A DNA stretch of 21,270 nt from assembly GCA_946410505.1 (NCBI GenBank), contig CAMKAP010000008.1, positions 1-21,270 of the forward strand, in the 5' to 3' direction. Positions 20,868 to 21,270 of the stretch are shown here, one piece after another. Under the pieces are notes generated by a model that worked only from the letters and a program-made list of their open reading frames with translations, did no database searches and was not told the DNA's origin. A program made the translations under genes and the position numbers. The stretch comes from an uncultured Clostridia bacterium. Its GTDB lineage: Bacteria > Bacillota_A > Clostridia > Oscillospirales > Oscillospiraceae. Numbering within the stretch: the first letter of the stretch is position 1; each line of letters starts with the position of its first letter.

Positions 20868-21270
20868 TCACATGCTCTCCGGGGCGGAGACGCCGATCAG
20901 GTGCAGGGCGTTGCGCAGCGTGATCTTCAGCGCCACGATCAGCCCCAGGCGTTCATTGGTCAGCTCCGGGTCCTCCGGATTGTAGACCTTGGTGCTGTTA
21001 TAATAGCTGTGGAAGATCTTGACCAGCGAGAGGATGTAGTCGGCCAGCTTGTTGGGCTTGCGCAGGAGCGCGTCGTTTGCCACCTCGGCGGGAAACTCGC
21101 CGATCATCTTCAGAAGCTGCAGTTCCTTCTCGTCGGTCAGGCGGTCATAGCTCTCCGCCTGCCGGAAGGCGGGCATCTTAGGGTTGGAGAGAATGGAACA
21201 CATGCGGGAGTGGGCGTACTGGGCGTAAAAGACCGGGTTGTTATTGTCCTTGGAGCGGGCCAGCTTCAAA
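20868..21270 (-). CDS. argS: Arginyl-tRNA synthetase, C-terminal part (runs off window)
   Basis: The visible 134 codons encode the end of the catalytic region (KLARSKDNNNPVFYAQYAHS, the conserved SxDNPVFYVQYAHAR block) and the helical anticodon-binding DALR domain, ending IGVSAPESM. The protein charges tRNA-Arg. The 5' part lies beyond the right edge, and the last base of the window belongs to the preceding codon. No hairpin terminator follows within the 105 nt before the LUD gene, so readthrough is possible. Confidence 0.95.
   Translation of the reverse strand, partial: LKLARSKDNNNPVFYAQYAHSRMCSILSNPKMPAFRQAESYDRLTDEKELQLLKMIGEFPAEVANDALLRKPNKLADYILSLVKIFHSYYNSTKVYNPEDPELTNERLGLIVALKITLRNALHLIGVSAPESM

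Overview
The window looks like a chromosomal stretch of a gut clostridium of the Oscillospiraceae type (Oscillibacter / Dysosmobacter / Lawsonibacter-like). This is inferred from GC-rich coding sequence with Gram-positive Shine-Dalgarno sites, a REC-SARP type regulator, a MetH whose activation domain is a separate gene, the DUF4298 and DUF4250 small proteins, and large secreted FMN/FAD reductases typical of that group. I see no tRNA, rRNA, IS element or CRISPR array. Both ends of the window cut through genes.

Layout. 1-412 (-): 5' part of a VUT/YhhQ queuosine-precursor transporter, with a clear promoter and a structured leader that may be a queuosine-pathway riboswitch. 607-879 (-): a 90-residue LysM protein that begins with a textbook double-glycine bacteriocin-type leader; it has its own terminator and a long leader RNA. 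1270-3805 (-): glf (UDP-galactopyranose mutase), a MogA/MoaB molybdenum-cofactor protein and a REC-SARP regulator. 4034-5525 (+): a Pr6Pr-type membrane protein and a lipoprotein with two cystatin-like QxVxG repeats. 5572-9436 (-): a tight methionine operon (MetH reactivation domain, then metH without that domain, then a metF-like reductase). 9625-12890 (+): a TVP38/TMEM64 (VTT) membrane protein, a cytoplasmic ParB/Srx-like + BMP fusion, and a metallophosphoesterase overlapping it by 4 nt. 13080-17087 (+): a monocistronic 1335-residue exported flavoprotein with three FMN-binding domains and two complete fumarate-reductase-like FAD domains. 17502-19616 (-): a fusion of the membrane/nucleotide-binding N-terminus of CapD/PglF-type proteins to a DegT/DnrJ/EryC1/StrS sugar aminotransferase, visibly less GC-rich than its surroundings. 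19661-20762 (-): LUD-domain protein, DUF4298 and DUF4250 in a tight cluster, preceded at the right edge by the 3' end of argS.

How the parts fit. The met genes regenerate methionine through cobalamin and methyl-THF. The big flavoprotein is probably a terminal reductase for a small organic acid such as fumarate, fed with electrons through covalently bound FMN; it needs an ApbE flavin transferase encoded elsewhere. glf and the aminotransferase fusion serve surface glycan synthesis. The most novel-looking items are the double-glycine LysM protein, the doubled flavoprotein, the CapD-aminotransferase fusion and the ParB/Srx-BMP fusion. All functional statements are from reading the sequence; no database search was run.
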